Shown: positions 1 through 12,228, counted from the first letter of the stretch. The stretch: 64,000 bases of DNA from Palsa-506 sp963707065 (GCA_963707065.1 CAVPPJ010000058.1:210188-274187); one strand, 5' to 3'. Translations and numbers: made by a program. Notes: generated by a model from the sequence alone, not told the origin.

Positions 1-2
1 GG

Positions 3-404
3 GGAGCCGTGGTCATCTGCGCGGGCGGCGGGGGCATCCCCACCATGTACCCCTCCTCAGGCGCTGGCGCACTGGTGGGCGTGGAAGCGGTCATCGACAA
101 GGATTTCGCGAGCGAGCTGCTGGCCGAGGATGTGGGCGCGGACCTGTTCGTCATGGCGACCGACGTGGACGGGGTCTACCTCCACTGGGGTCAGCCCGAG
201 CAGAGACGGCTGGGCCGGGTGACGCCAGAAGAACTAGCGGGTTATGAGTTCGCGGCCGGGTCCATGGGCCCCAAAGTCGAGGCCGCAGCCCGGTTCACGG
301 CGAAAACCGGCAGGCGGGCCGCGATCGGCTCACTGGATGACATCGCCGGAATCGTCGCCGGGAAAGCCGGCACGAATGTGCTCATGCGGGCGGGACCGGC
401 GTGA
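3..404 (+). CDS. arcC: Carbamate kinase, C-terminal part (5' end outside window)
   Basis: Last step of the arginine deiminase pathway: carbamoyl phosphate + ADP gives ATP, CO2 and ammonia, in the cytoplasm. The open frame runs in from the window edge, so the N-terminal half is missing; 133 residues remain. Visible family signatures are the glycine-rich GGGGIP segment, the EAVIDKD stretch followed by ASELLAEDVGADLF, TDVDGVY with a nearby WGQP, and the GSMGPKVEAA motif near the C terminus. The ending KAGTNVL also fits the family. The gene lies upstream of arcA and arcB on the same strand but is separated from them by a permease and two ATPases. The next gene starts after a 157-bp gap that contains a dyad operator, so arcC may end one transcript while the rest starts a new one. 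Confidence 0.93.
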   Translation, partial: GAVVICAGGGGIPTMYPSSGAGALVGVEAVIDKDFASELLAEDVGADLFVMATDVDGVYLHWGQPEQRRLGRVTPEELAGYEFAAGSMGPKVEAAARFTAKTGRRAAIGSLDDIAGIVAGKAGTNVLMRAGPA

Positions 405-454
405 CCACGCCTGTCGAGGCGGTCAGCGGCGGTTCCCGCCTGAATGCGGAGGAA

Positions 455-472
455 TCACCCTCGGAAGGGTGA
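455..472 (+). promoter_or_regulatory. Dyad operator, copy a (permease/ATPase/arcAB operon)
   Basis: TCACCCTCGGAAGGGTGA: 7-bp arms TCACCCT/AGGGTGA around CGGA. It is followed by GGACACC, the directional tail shared by several copies. It lies 89 nt upstream of the permease ATG. Identical core to the copy at 17963-17980. Function is inferred from position and recurrence. Confidence 0.6.
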
Positions 473-561
473 GGACACCACGGAGACCGTGCGACCAAGG
501 TCAGAGTGCGGAGCGAAAGAGGCGACGGCTGGGTGCCGCCGCCGCCGGCTAGGGGTGTGTG

Positions 562-1908
562 ATGACGGATCAAGCTGACCTCTCCGGCGAAGCCCCTGAG
601 GCCGGCTCTCCGCCGGGCAAGAAGTACCTGTCGGTGCGCGAGGCCGCGTTCATCGGCGTCGGATCGATGGTGGGCGCGGGGATCTTCGCGCTGCTGGGCG
701 CGGCCGGCGCGGTGGCCGGGGCGGCGGTGTGGCTGTCGTTCCTGATCGCCGGGGCCATCGCGATGCTGCAGGGCTACTCGTTCGCCAAGCTCGGCGCGCG
801 GTACCCGACCGGCGGGGGCATGCTCGAGTACGTCGCGAAGGGATTCGGCGACGGCCACTTCACCGGCGTCACCGCGTGGCTGGTCTACCTGGCCAACGCC
901 ATCGTGACTGCGATGGTGGCGGTCTCGTTCGGCAGCTACGCCAGTTCCATGCTCACCGGGGAGGAGAAAGCCGTCTGGATCAAGGTGTTCGCGGCGCTGA
1001 TCATTGTCGTCATGACCGGGGTGAACATCGTCGGGTCCAAGCTCGTCGCGAATGCGCAGAGCGTGATCGTCGTGATCGTCGTCGGGATCCTCACCGTCTT
1101 CGCAGTGGTCCTCCTGGTCAACGTCCACTGGTCGCTGCTAGCGCCGTCAGGGTACCCGTCGTGGAAGGACATCATCTCGAGCGTGGCGCTGACCTTCTTC
1201 GCGTTCCTGGGCTTCGGCATCATCACCTTTACCGCGAAAGACCTCCGCAAGCCGTCCCGCCAGCTACCCCGGGCGATGTTCATCGCGCTCGGGATCGCGA
1301 CGGTCATCTACCTCGCTATCGCGCTGGGCGTGTTCGGCACGCTCAGCGTGGAGAAAGTGATCGCATCGGGAGGCACCGCGCTGGCCGTGGCCGCCGAGCC
1401 CACGCTCGGCAAAGCGGGCTACTGGCTGATGAGCATCACCGCCCTGTTCGCCACGGCCGGGGCCACTAACGCGGGCCTGTACCCGGCCCCGGGGCTGTCC
1501 GAGCGGCTGGCGGAAACGGGGCAATTCCCGCCGCTGATGGCGCGCAAGCTCGGCGGCCGGGTGTCGACCGGGCTGCTGATCGAGGCGGTGGCGTGCCTGA
1601 TCCTGGCCGTGGTGTTCAACCTGGACGCGATCGCCTCCATCGGCAGCGCCGTGGCCCTGCTGATCTTCACGCTGATCACCGCGGCCCACTTCCGGGTCCG
1701 GTCCGAGACCGGCGCGAACCCCTTCATCCTCGCGCTCGCGATAGCCTCAGCGGGCGTGGTCCTGGTGGTGTTCGTGTTCACCACCCTCATCCACGAGCCG
1801 GCCTCGATCGCCGCGTTGCTGGGCATCATCGTGCTCGGCGTCGTCCTCGACTTCTGGTGGAAACGGGTGCGGGCGGACCGGGCCAAGCGGGCCCCGGTCA
1901 CGAGCTAG
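562..1908 (+). CDS. APC-family amino acid permease
   Basis: Integral membrane amino acid transporter, 448 residues. After a hydrophilic 30-residue N terminus comes the APC-type first helix (GVGSMVGAGIFALLGAAG), then about eleven more hydrophobic segments, ending in a basic cytoplasmic tail (WWKRVRADRAKR). An arginine, ornithine or other amino-acid substrate is likely because the gene sits between carbamate kinase and the arginine deiminase genes, but the sequence does not prove it. ATG 562 is preferred because GGGG at 552-555 is well spaced; GTG 559 is an alternative. The leader and first 14 codons are about 80% identical to those of the unrelated hydrolase gene at 28447. The next gene begins 19 nt downstream, so co-transcription with the ATPases is likely. 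Confidence 0.85.
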   Translation: MTDQADLSGEAPEAGSPPGKKYLSVREAAFIGVGSMVGAGIFALLGAAGAVAGAAVWLSFLIAGAIAMLQGYSFAKLGARYPTGGGMLEYVAKGFGDGHFTGVTAWLVYLANAIVTAMVAVSFGSYASSMLTGEEKAVWIKVFAALIIVVMTGVNIVGSKLVANAQSVIVVIVVGILTVFAVVLLVNVHWSLLAPSGYPSWKDIISSVALTFFAFLGFGIITFTAKDLRKPSRQLPRAMFIALGIATVIYLAIALGVFGTLSVEKVIASGGTALAVAAEPTLGKAGYWLMSITALFATAGATNAGLYPAPGLSERLAETGQFPPLMARKLGGRVSTGLLIEAVACLILAVVFNLDAIASIGSAVALLIFTLITAAHFRVRSETGANPFILALAIASAGVVLVVFVFTTLIHEPASIAALLGIIVLGVVLDFWWKRVRADRAKRAPVTS

Positions 1909-1927
1909 GTCCTTAAGGGAGCCGACA

Positions 1928-4714
1928 ATGACCACCACCAAGCAGCCCGCCGAGCACGCCGCCTGGTACGCCCTGTCCGCGGCGGAAGCGGCCCGGGCGA
2001 TGAATGTCGAACCTGGTCAGGGGCTGGGCGCCGGCGAGGTACAGCACCGGCTGGCCGAGTACGGGGCCAACGAGCTGCCGGTGGAGCCGCCGCCCAGCGT
2101 CTGGGTGGTCGCGCGGGGGCAGCTGGCCAACCCGATGAACATCATGCTGCTGATCGTCTGCGTGGCCAGCTTCGCGATCGCGCAGGTGGCGACCGGCGTC
2201 GTGGTGCTGGGGCTGGTGACGTTCAACATCGTCATGGGCTCGGCCCAGGAGCTGAAGGCCCGGGCCAGCGTGGAGGCACTGGCGCATCTCCAGGTGCCCC
2301 GGGCCCGGGTGCGGCGATCCGGCGGGGTCGAGGAGCTCGAATCGACCCAGCTCGTGCCGGGTGACGTCGTGCTGCTGGAGGCAGGTGACGTCGTCCCGGC
2401 GGACGGCAGGATCCTCACCTCCGCCACGCTGGAAGTGCAGGAAGCCGCGCTCACCGGCGAGAGCGCCCCGATAGCCAAGGACCGGGTGACCCTTCCCGAG
2501 GGGGAGGTCGCGCTCGGCGACCGCACGAACCTGGTGTTCCAGAACACCCAGGTCACCCGCGGCACGGCCACGTTCGTGGTGACCGCGACCGGTGAGGCGA
2601 CCGAGATAGGCAAGATCGCCGGCCTGGTCACGGCCACCAAGCGCACGCGTTCGCCGCTGCAGCGCGAACTCGACGGCATGACCAAGGTATTCGGGCTGAT
2701 CGCCTTCATCGCCGTGGCGATAATCGCCGTCTTCGGCATCGCGCGGGGCCAGGACACCACGACCCTGGTGCTGCTGTGCATCTCGACCGCGATCGCGGCC
2801 ATCCCGACCGGCCTGCCGACGTTCGTGCAGGCCATGCTGTCCTCGGGAGCTCGCCGCCTGGTGGAGGCCAAGGCGGTGGTCAAGTCTCTGTCGGACGTGG
2901 AGACCCTGGGCGGGACCACCGTTATCAACAGCGACAAGACCGGCACGCTGACGCTGAACGCGATGACCGCGACCACCATGCTGGCCGGCGGTGACTGGTT
3001 CAAGATCGAAGGCCCCGGCTACCAGAAGGCCGGCGCGATCCTGGGGGTGGCCGGGGGGGAGCTGCCGGACTTCCACCGCCTGGCCCTGGGCCTGACGCTG
3101 TGCACCGATGCCACGGTCGCCGACGACGGGTCGGTCATCGGCGACCCGACCGAAGCGGCCTTCGTGGTATTGGCCGCGAAAATGGGCGCCGACGCCGAGC
3201 AGACACGGGAAACCCTGCCGCGCCGGGCAGAGGTGCCATTCGACTCCGAGTACAAGTTCATGGCCACCTTCCACGACCGCCCGGACTGGCTGTCCGGCGG
3301 GATCTTGACGCAGTCGCACTTCGAGAGTGTCAAGGGCGCGCCCGACGTGGTCGTGGAGCACTGCGGCCGGGCCCTGTGGCACGGCGAGCAGGTGCCGATC
3401 GCCGCCGTCCGCGACGATATCCTGGCCGCCAACCGCCAGCTGTCCGAGCGCGGGCTGCGGGTGCTCGCTTTCGCGGCCCGTGACCTCGACGACGCGGCAA
3501 TGTCCGCGGCGCTGACCGACCCGATGGCGGCCGTCACCGATCTCGTGCTTGTCGCGCTGGTCGGGATCATGGATCCACTTCGCACCGAGGCCAAGGACGC
3601 GGTGCACGTCGCCCTGAGCGCCGGAATTGACGTGCGGATGATCACTGGCGATCACACGGTGACCGCGCGCGCGATCGCGGACGAGCTGGGGCTCGGGCCC
3701 GGCGTGATCACCGGCACCGAGCTGCAGCACCTGCCGGATACCGAGGTGATCGAGCGCCTTCCCGAGCTGCACGTGTTCGGCCGGGTAGCGCCCGAGGACA
3801 AGCTGCGGCTGGCCAAGCTCATGCAGGAGTCCGGTGAAGTGGTCGCGATGACCGGCGACGCCGTCAACGACGCCGCCGCGCTCAAGCAGGCCGACATCGG
3901 CGTGGCCATGGGCAGCGGCTCGGAGGTGTCCAAGCAGGCAGCCAAGATCGTGCTGACCGACGACAACTTCGCCACCCTGGTCAAGGCCGTCGACCTGGGC
4001 CGCGACATCTACCGCCGGATCTCCACCTACATCAGGCTGCAGCTGACCATCCTGTCGTCGGTGCTGCAGCTGATGGTGTATGCGACCATCCTCAACATCA
4101 ACGGCGGCGTGGCCCTGTTCCCGCTGCAGCTGCTGTTCTGCAAGTTCTTCGTCGTCATCACCGTGGTCATCGGGTTCATCGTCGACGTGCCCGATCCCGG
4201 GGTCATGCAGCGGCCACCGCGCAAGCCCGGCACGAAGATCGTCAACCGGCCCCAGATCATCCGCTGGTTCGTCACCGGGTTCGTGCTCGCCGCCACTGCC
4301 CTGGCCGTGCTGGAGTGGGGGCCCGGCAAGCCCAGCACCACGCACGCTTCGGCCTCTATGACGATGGCCTTCGCCATCGTCTCGTTCAGCGCGGTCAACA
4401 TCGGCCTGGTGCTGCGGCGCGAGCGCGAGGCGCCGTGGTCCTCGCCGGTGTTCCCCTTCCTGGGCTGGATCATCCTCGGGTGGATCATCACCTGGGCCGC
4501 CGTGGAACTGGGCATGCTCCAGCGCCTGCTCGACACCCAGTCGCTCAGCGGACGGCAGTGGCTGGTAGTGCTCGCCCTTTCGCTGCTCGCGCCCGCTGTC
4601 GTCGGCGTGGACAAGGCCATCCAGCTGTCCCGCCAGCGCAAAGCCAGCGTCACGGCCAGCGCCGAGATCACGGCCGGCGCGAAGATCAAAGCCGAGCCCG
4701 GAATCCGGGGCTAA
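1928..4714 (+). CDS. P-type cation-transporting ATPase with atypical ion-site motif
   Basis: ATP-driven cation pump of the plasma membrane, 928 residues. It has an N-terminal cation-ATPase domain, the TGES actuator motif near residue 176, the phosphorylation motif DKTGT with Asp336, and the hinge motif TGDAVND near 642, where the usual Gly is Ala. Membrane helix 4 carries PTGLP near 293 instead of the PEGLP/PEALP of Ca2+-type pumps. Helix 6 has no TDGLPA-like sequence. These differences argue against a plain calcium pump; proton pumps of the P3A group carry PVGLP at this place. The ion is therefore open. RBS AAGGGAG precedes ATG. It is followed after 41 nt by a second P-type ATPase. Confidence 0.9.
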   Translation: MTTTKQPAEHAAWYALSAAEAARAMNVEPGQGLGAGEVQHRLAEYGANELPVEPPPSVWVVARGQLANPMNIMLLIVCVASFAIAQVATGVVVLGLVTFNIVMGSAQELKARASVEALAHLQVPRARVRRSGGVEELESTQLVPGDVVLLEAGDVVPADGRILTSATLEVQEAALTGESAPIAKDRVTLPEGEVALGDRTNLVFQNTQVTRGTATFVVTATGEATEIGKIAGLVTATKRTRSPLQRELDGMTKVFGLIAFIAVAIIAVFGIARGQDTTTLVLLCISTAIAAIPTGLPTFVQAMLSSGARRLVEAKAVVKSLSDVETLGGTTVINSDKTGTLTLNAMTATTMLAGGDWFKIEGPGYQKAGAILGVAGGELPDFHRLALGLTLCTDATVADDGSVIGDPTEAAFVVLAAKMGADAEQTRETLPRRAEVPFDSEYKFMATFHDRPDWLSGGILTQSHFESVKGAPDVVVEHCGRALWHGEQVPIAAVRDDILAANRQLSERGLRVLAFAARDLDDAAMSAALTDPMAAVTDLVLVALVGIMDPLRTEAKDAVHVALSAGIDVRMITGDHTVTARAIADELGLGPGVITGTELQHLPDTEVIERLPELHVFGRVAPEDKLRLAKLMQESGEVVAMTGDAVNDAAALKQADIGVAMGSGSEVSKQAAKIVLTDDNFATLVKAVDLGRDIYRRISTYIRLQLTILSSVLQLMVYATILNINGGVALFPLQLLFCKFFVVITVVIGFIVDVPDPGVMQRPPRKPGTKIVNRPQIIRWFVTGFVLAATALAVLEWGPGKPSTTHASASMTMAFAIVSFSAVNIGLVLRREREAPWSSPVFPFLGWIILGWIITWAAVELGMLQRLLDTQSLSGRQWLVVLALSLLAPAVVGVDKAIQLSRQRKASVTASAEITAGAKIKAEPGIRG

Positions 4715-4755
4715 TGCCTGGGAGAGCGGGCTCGACTCAGATCGGAGGCACGGGC

Positions 4756-7500
<2,745 letters not shown>

Positions 7501-7510
7501 GGTGATCAAT

Positions 7511-8731
7511 ATGTCGCTTGGAGTGCACTCTGAGGTGGGCAGGCTACGCCGGGTGATGGTGCACCGGCCGGGCCTGGAGCACACCCGGCTGACCCCGTCC
7601 AACGCCGGGGAGCTGTTGTTCGACGACGTGATCTGGGTCGCCCGGGCCAAGGCCGAGCACGACATGTTCTGCGAGGTGATGCGCGACCGCGGCGTCGAAG
7701 TCTTCCACGTCGAGCACTTGCTGACCGAGGCCCTGGACCAGCCGGGGGCCAGGGACTGGGTCAGCGAGCATATCCTCAACGAGCGCGAGGTCGGCATCGC
7801 GGCGGCCGATCGGGCCCGGGAGTGGGCCGAGGCCTCGGACGCCGAACTGGTGACGGAGTTCCTGATCGGCGGGATCACCCGTGCCGACGTCGCCGAGGAC
7901 CTCGGGCTGGTGTGGGAGTCGGCCGACCCGACCAGCATGCTGCTGCCGCCGCTGCCCAACCTGCTGTTCCAGCGCGACCCGTCGTGCTGGATCTATGACG
8001 GCGTCACGATCAACCCGATGACCAAGCCGGCCCGCAAGCCGGAGACCCTGATCATGGAGGCCGTCTACCGGTTCCACCCGATGTTCGCCGCCGAGGAATT
8101 CCCCATCTGGCTGGGCGGATCGGGCGAGGACTGGGGCCGCGCCCACGTCGAGGGCGGGGACGTGCAGCCGATCGGCAACGGCACCGTGATGATCGGCATG
8201 GGCGAGCGCACCACCCCGCAGGCCGTGCTGTGGATCGCCCGTCAGCTGTTCCGGGCCGGGTCCGCGACGCAGGTGCTCGCGGTGCACCTGCCCAAGTCGC
8301 GCAGCTACATGCACCTCGACACCGTGATCACGATGTGCGACCGGGACCTGGTCACGCTGTTCCCGCAGGTGGTCAACGGCGCCCGGACCTGGGCCATCCG
8401 GCCGGGCGAGTCGGCCGAGGACCTCGTGGTCGAGGAACAGCAGGGATCGCTGCCCGAGCATATGGCCAAGGCCCTGGGCGTGGACAAGATGCGCGTCATA
8501 GAGACCGGCGGCGACTCCTTCGAGGCCGAGCGCGAGCAGTGGGATGACGGCAACAACGTCGTCGCGCTGGAGCCCGGCGTGGTGGTGGCCTACGAGCGCA
8601 ACACCGGGACCAACACCGCGCTGCGCAAGGCTGGGATCGAGGTCATCACGGTCCAGGGCTTCGAGCTCGGTAAGGGCCGCGGCGGCGGCCACTGCATGAC
8701 CTGCCCGATCGAACGCGATCCCGCGTTCTGA
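7511..8731 (+). CDS. arcA: Arginine deiminase
   Basis: Hydrolyses arginine to citrulline and ammonia, the first step of the arginine deiminase route to ATP and acid resistance. The 406-residue length is normal. Catalytic features are visible: RDPS in the first part, HVEGGDV (EGGD motif), the HLDT motif in SYMHLDTVITMCDRD, and nucleophile Cys395 in the C-terminal GGGHCMTCP segment. ATG 7511 is chosen over GTG 7502 because the AGGTGA ribosome site at 7500-7505 is properly spaced for it and overlaps the end of the ATPase gene. arcB follows 24 nt later. Confidence 0.97.
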   Translation: MSLGVHSEVGRLRRVMVHRPGLEHTRLTPSNAGELLFDDVIWVARAKAEHDMFCEVMRDRGVEVFHVEHLLTEALDQPGARDWVSEHILNEREVGIAAADRAREWAEASDAELVTEFLIGGITRADVAEDLGLVWESADPTSMLLPPLPNLLFQRDPSCWIYDGVTINPMTKPARKPETLIMEAVYRFHPMFAAEEFPIWLGGSGEDWGRAHVEGGDVQPIGNGTVMIGMGERTTPQAVLWIARQLFRAGSATQVLAVHLPKSRSYMHLDTVITMCDRDLVTLFPQVVNGARTWAIRPGESAEDLVVEEQQGSLPEHMAKALGVDKMRVIETGGDSFEAEREQWDDGNNVVALEPGVVVAYERNTGTNTALRKAGIEVITVQGFELGKGRGGGHCMTCPIERDPAF

Positions 8732-8755
8732 CCCGCACCAGGACGGGAGCCTTCC

Positions 8756-9757
8756 GTGGCGTACAACCTGAAAAACCGCAGCTTCCTCAAGGAGATCGAC
8801 TTCACCCCCCAAGAGCTGCGCTTCCTGCTGCGGCTATCCGAAGCCCTCAAGCTGGCCAAGTACGCCGGCACCGAGACCCAGCGGCTGCAGGGCAAGGAGA
8901 TCGCGCTGATCTTCGAGAAGACCTCCACCCGGACTCGGTCGGCGTTCGAGGTTGGCGCCTATGACCAGGGCGCGCACGTGACCTACCTGGACCCGTCCGG
9001 CTCGCAGCTGGGGCACAAGGAGTCGATCGCCGACACCGCCGCGGTGCTGGGCCGGATGTACGACGCGATCGAGTACCGGGGCAACCGGCAGGCCGACGTG
9101 GAAGAACTCGCCGCCCACGCGGGGGTGCCGGTGTACAACGGTCTGACCGACGAGTGGCACCCCACCCAGATGCTCGCCGACTTCCTGACCATGCACGAGG
9201 CCAGCGGCAAGCCGTATGACGCCATCGCCTACGCGTTCACCGGCGACTGCCGGTTCAACATGGGCCGCTCCCTGCTGGTCATGGGCGCGCTGCTGGGCAG
9301 CGACGTCCGCCTGGCCGGCCCGGCCGAGCTGCACCCGCCCAAGGACGTGGTCGAGATCGCCACCGGCATCGCCCGCCGCACCGGCGCGCGCATCACCGTC
9401 ACCGAGAACCCGGCCGAAGCCGTCTCGGGCGTCGACTTCATCCACACCGATGTGTGGGTGTCGATGGGCGAGTCCAAGGACGTATGGGTCGAACGCGTCA
9501 AGATCCTCACGCCGTATCAGGTCAACGCCGCCCTGCTGGAGGAATCGGGGAACCCGGCGGTCAAGTTCATGCACTGCCTGCCGGCGTTCCACGCCCCCAA
9601 CACCACCGTCGGTCGCGAGATGATGGAGCACACCGGCATGACCTCGGGCCTCGAGGTGACCGGCGAGGTTTTCGACTCAGCCGCCAGCATCGTGTTCGAC
9701 CAGGCCGAGAACCGCCTCCACACCATCAAGGCGATCCTCGTCGCCACCCTGGGATAG
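8756..9757 (+). CDS. arcB: Ornithine carbamoyltransferase (catabolic context)
   Basis: Phosphorolyses citrulline to ornithine and carbamoyl phosphate. The 333 residues include the carbamoyl-phosphate motif STRTR (residues 57-61), a QLGHKES loop, and the ornithine-binding HCLPAFH motif starting at His273. The GTG start has GGGAGC 5 nt upstream. The catabolic role is inferred from its position directly after arginine deiminase and the presence of carbamate kinase in the same locus; sequence alone does not separate it from the biosynthetic ArgF. No strong hairpin is seen after the stop. Confidence 0.95.
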   Translation: MAYNLKNRSFLKEIDFTPQELRFLLRLSEALKLAKYAGTETQRLQGKEIALIFEKTSTRTRSAFEVGAYDQGAHVTYLDPSGSQLGHKESIADTAAVLGRMYDAIEYRGNRQADVEELAAHAGVPVYNGLTDEWHPTQMLADFLTMHEASGKPYDAIAYAFTGDCRFNMGRSLLVMGALLGSDVRLAGPAELHPPKDVVEIATGIARRTGARITVTENPAEAVSGVDFIHTDVWVSMGESKDVWVERVKILTPYQVNAALLEESGNPAVKFMHCLPAFHAPNTTVGREMMEHTGMTSGLEVTGEVFDSAASIVFDQAENRLHTIKAILVATLG

Positions 9758-9830
9758 CAGTACCCTCGGCGCTGTTGCATCGCAACTGGCCCGAGGTGCC
9801 GGTGAGCGCGGGGGGAGGGCGGATGCGGCC

Positions 9831-11141
9831 GTGAGCGTTGCCGACCTGGCCATCGTGGCCGCGCTGGTGTTCGGCTGGGGCGCGCTTTCTGCCCGGCTGG
9901 AGCGGTTCGACGTCACCGCGCCGATCATCTTCGTCGTCGCCGGACTCCTGCTCACCCACGGGCCGCTGCTGTCCCTGGGCATCGAACCCAGCAATGAGCT
10001 GATCAAGGAACTGGCGGAGTTCACGCTCGTCCTGGTCCTGTTCTGCGATGCGTCGCGGGTCGGATTGCACGAGCTGCGCGCGGATGCGGGGCTGTACCTG
10101 CGGCTGCTCGGGGTCGCGCTTCCGCTGACGATCGGCCTGGGCACGCTGCTGGCGCTGGCCCTGATGGGCGGGGGGAGCATCTGGCTGGCCCTGCTGGTGG
10201 GCGCGGCGCTGGCGCCGACCGACGCCGCGCTGGGCGCGGGCGTGATGACCAACCCGGCGATACCGGCCGGCATCCGCCGGCTGATCAATGTCGAAAGCGG
10301 CCTCAACGACGGGATCGCCACGCCCTTCGTGACGGTGGCGCTGGCGGGTGCGGCGACAGCAGGCGAGCTCGCCGGGCATGGCCCGGCGGCGGCCGCGGCC
10401 GACCTGGCCCTGGGCATTCTGATCGGCGTGGCCATAGGCGGTGCCGGCGGCCTGCTGGTGAACGCGACACGCCGGCGCGGCTGGGCCGCTGAGGGTTTCG
10501 CGGGCTCGGCGGTGCTGGGCCTGGCGGTGTGCGCGTACGCGGCCGCGCTGGCGCTGCACGGCAACGGCTTCGTCGCCGCGTTCGTCGGCGGGCTCGCGTT
10601 CGGCACGACCGGCGGCCGACGGGGCGAGCCCCTGGTGCCGTTCGTCGAGGAAACCGGGGCGCTGGTGTCCCTGCTGGTCTGGCTGTCCTTCGGCGCGGTC
10701 GCGATCGTGCCCGCGGTGGAGGACCTGACCTGGCAGGTCGTGCTGTACGCGGTGCTCAGCCTCACGGTGATCCGGATGGCGCCGGTCGCGGTCGCGCTGG
10801 CCGGCGCGCGCCTCGGCCGCCCCACGGTCGCCCTAGTGGGATGGTTCGGCCCCCGCGGCCTGGCGTCAGTGGTGTTCGCCCTCCTGGCCCTGGAGGAACT
10901 GGGCCGTCCCGTGGCTGGTCATGCCGTAGCCGTCATCACGGTCACCGTGCTGCTCAGCGTGGTCGTGCACGGCGCCACGGCCGATCCGCTGGCTGCCCGG
11001 TACGCCAGGCTGCTCGCCCGTCGGGCAGACGGACGTGCCGGCGCCGAACTGCCCGATATACCGGAGCGCAGGCTCATCCGCCGGACGGCCTCCGGTACGC
11101 AGCGCAGTGACGCCGGCCCAAGCTCACCCTCGGGGGAGTGA
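9831..11141 (+). CDS. Cation/proton antiporter, CPA1 (NhaP-like) family
   Basis: Membrane exchanger of Na+ or K+ for protons, 436 residues with about 12-13 hydrophobic segments. The functional core is recognisable as APTDAALGAG followed by INVESGLNDGIATPF, the TD and ND motifs of CPA1 exchangers. A short hydrophilic C terminus without a regulatory domain ends the protein. The GTG start has a G-rich stretch (GGGGGGAGGG) about 10 nt upstream. It follows arcB by 73 nt on the same strand, which fits a joint role in pH and ion balance. A copy of the dyad element overlaps its stop codon. Confidence 0.88.
   Translation: MSVADLAIVAALVFGWGALSARLERFDVTAPIIFVVAGLLLTHGPLLSLGIEPSNELIKELAEFTLVLVLFCDASRVGLHELRADAGLYLRLLGVALPLTIGLGTLLALALMGGGSIWLALLVGAALAPTDAALGAGVMTNPAIPAGIRRLINVESGLNDGIATPFVTVALAGAATAGELAGHGPAAAAADLALGILIGVAIGGAGGLLVNATRRRGWAAEGFAGSAVLGLAVCAYAAALALHGNGFVAAFVGGLAFGTTGGRRGEPLVPFVEETGALVSLLVWLSFGAVAIVPAVEDLTWQVVLYAVLSLTVIRMAPVAVALAGARLGRPTVALVGWFGPRGLASVVFALLALEELGRPVAGHAVAVITVTVLLSVVVHGATADPLAARYARLLARRADGRAGAELPDIPERRLIRRTASGTQRSDAGPSSPSGE
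11124..11141 (+). promoter_or_regulatory. Dyad operator, copy b (degenerate, no clear target)
   Basis: TCACCCTCGGGGGAGTGA followed by GGACC. The right arm has one mismatch (GAGTGA). It overlaps the stop of the antiporter gene and points into the 3' end of the convergent ppk2 gene, so no promoter role is obvious. Confidence 0.35.
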
Positions 11142-11177
11142 GGACCGGGGGCGCCGGACATTGCCTCGCCTGGCTGT

Positions 11178-12059
11178 CTAGAACGGTGTCGGGATGTGCC
11201 GTAGTGGCAGGCCGGGTTCGGTGTAGCCGCGGGCGGGCTGGCGGCGGGGCAGGGTGATGTCGCGGCGGGCGGGCGGCTGGTAGGGGACCTGGCTGAGCAG
11301 GTGGCTGATGATGTTGAGGCGGCCGCGCCGCTTGTCGTCGGTGTCCGCGATGTACCACGGCGCCCACGCGGTGTCGGTGGCGGCGAACATCGCGTCCCGG
11401 GCCCGGGAGTAGTCATACCAGCGGCTGTAGGACTTCAGGTCCAGGTCTGAGAGCTTCCAGATCTTCCGCGGGTCATCGATGCGGCTGCGCAGCCGGCGGG
11501 TCTGCTCGCCCGGGCTGACCTCCAGCCAGTACTTCAGCAGCACGATCCCGTCATCGGCCATCGCCTTCTCCACCCCCGGCACCAGACCCAGGAACCGCGC
11601 CGCCTGCTCCGGCGTGCAAAACCCCAGCACCGGCTCCACGCCCGCCCGGTTGTACCAGGAACGGTCGAAGATCACCACCTCGCCCGCCGCCGGGAAATGC
11701 GGCAGGTACCGCTGGATGTACATCTGCGACCTCTCCCGCTCCGTCGGCGCCGGCAGCGCCACCACCCGGAACACCCGCGGGCTCACCCGCTCGGTGATCC
11801 GCTTGATCGTGCCCCCCTTCCCCGCCGTATCCCGGCCCTCGAACACCACGCAGATCCTCGCCCCGGACGCCTTCACCCACTCCTGCAAGGCCACCAGCTC
11901 ACCATGCAGCACCCGCATCTCCCGCTCATACTCCTTCCGCTTCAGCCGCACCACCGCGCCCGCCCCCGCCCCCGCCGTGGCGGCCGGCGCCTCAACCTCC
12001 GCGCCATGCCGCTTCCGCATGGCGTCATGCTGCTTCTGCTTGTCCTTCTTCTTGGCCAT
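11178..12059 (-). CDS. ppk2: Polyphosphate kinase 2 family protein
   Basis: Transfers phosphate between polyphosphate and nucleotides, usually making nucleotide diphosphates or triphosphates from polyphosphate; cytoplasmic. The 293 residues begin with a Lys-rich N terminus (KKKDKQKQ) and an Ala/Gly linker. Walker A GRDTAGKGG is at about residues 75-83 and the Walker B-like FDRSWYNRAG at about 131. The SRIDDPRKIWKLS and DLKSYSRWYDY segments are typical of the single-domain PPK2 class. ATG 12059 is chosen over TTG 12089 because GGGAGG lies 5 nt upstream and the longer form adds only a non-conserved decapeptide. Read on this strand, the dyad at 12148-12165 lies 88 nt upstream. Confidence 0.93.
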   Translation of the reverse strand: MAKKKDKQKQHDAMRKRHGAEVEAPAATAGAGAGAVVRLKRKEYEREMRVLHGELVALQEWVKASGARICVVFEGRDTAGKGGTIKRITERVSPRVFRVVALPAPTERERSQMYIQRYLPHFPAAGEVVIFDRSWYNRAGVEPVLGFCTPEQAARFLGLVPGVEKAMADDGIVLLKYWLEVSPGEQTRRLRSRIDDPRKIWKLSDLDLKSYSRWYDYSRARDAMFAATDTAWAPWYIADTDDKRRGRLNIISHLLSQVPYQPPARRDITLPRRQPARGYTEPGLPLRHIPTPF

Positions 12060-12147
12060 ATCGCCTCCCGTGCCAGGCTCGCCACGCAATTGCCATGGCC
12101 GCTAAACCGCTTCTGCCTGATCCTTGCCTGATAGCGTCGGCACGAAC

Positions 12148-12165
12148 TCACCCACGCGAGGGTGA
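12148..12165 (-). promoter_or_regulatory. Dyad operator, copy c (between ppk2 and the DUF1269 gene)
   Basis: Minus-strand reading TCACCCTCGCGTGGGTGA, plus-strand reading TCACCCACGCGAGGGTGA; perfect 6-bp arms. The minus reading keeps the TCACCCTCG part of the other copies. It lies 88 nt from the ppk2 start and 63 nt from the DUF1269 start, so it may serve both divergent genes. Confidence 0.6.
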
Positions 12166-12228
12166 GGTATTCGGTAGTGCGCCGACGGCAGGATTAACAC
12201 CGATAACTCCCCTGAGAAAGGAAAGGCC

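Noticed and set aside
4315..4755. Longer start of the second ATPase gene
   Set aside because: The frame is open upstream but lies inside the first ATPase, codes an Arg-rich sequence, and the GGAGG-supported ATG at 4756 fits the family start.
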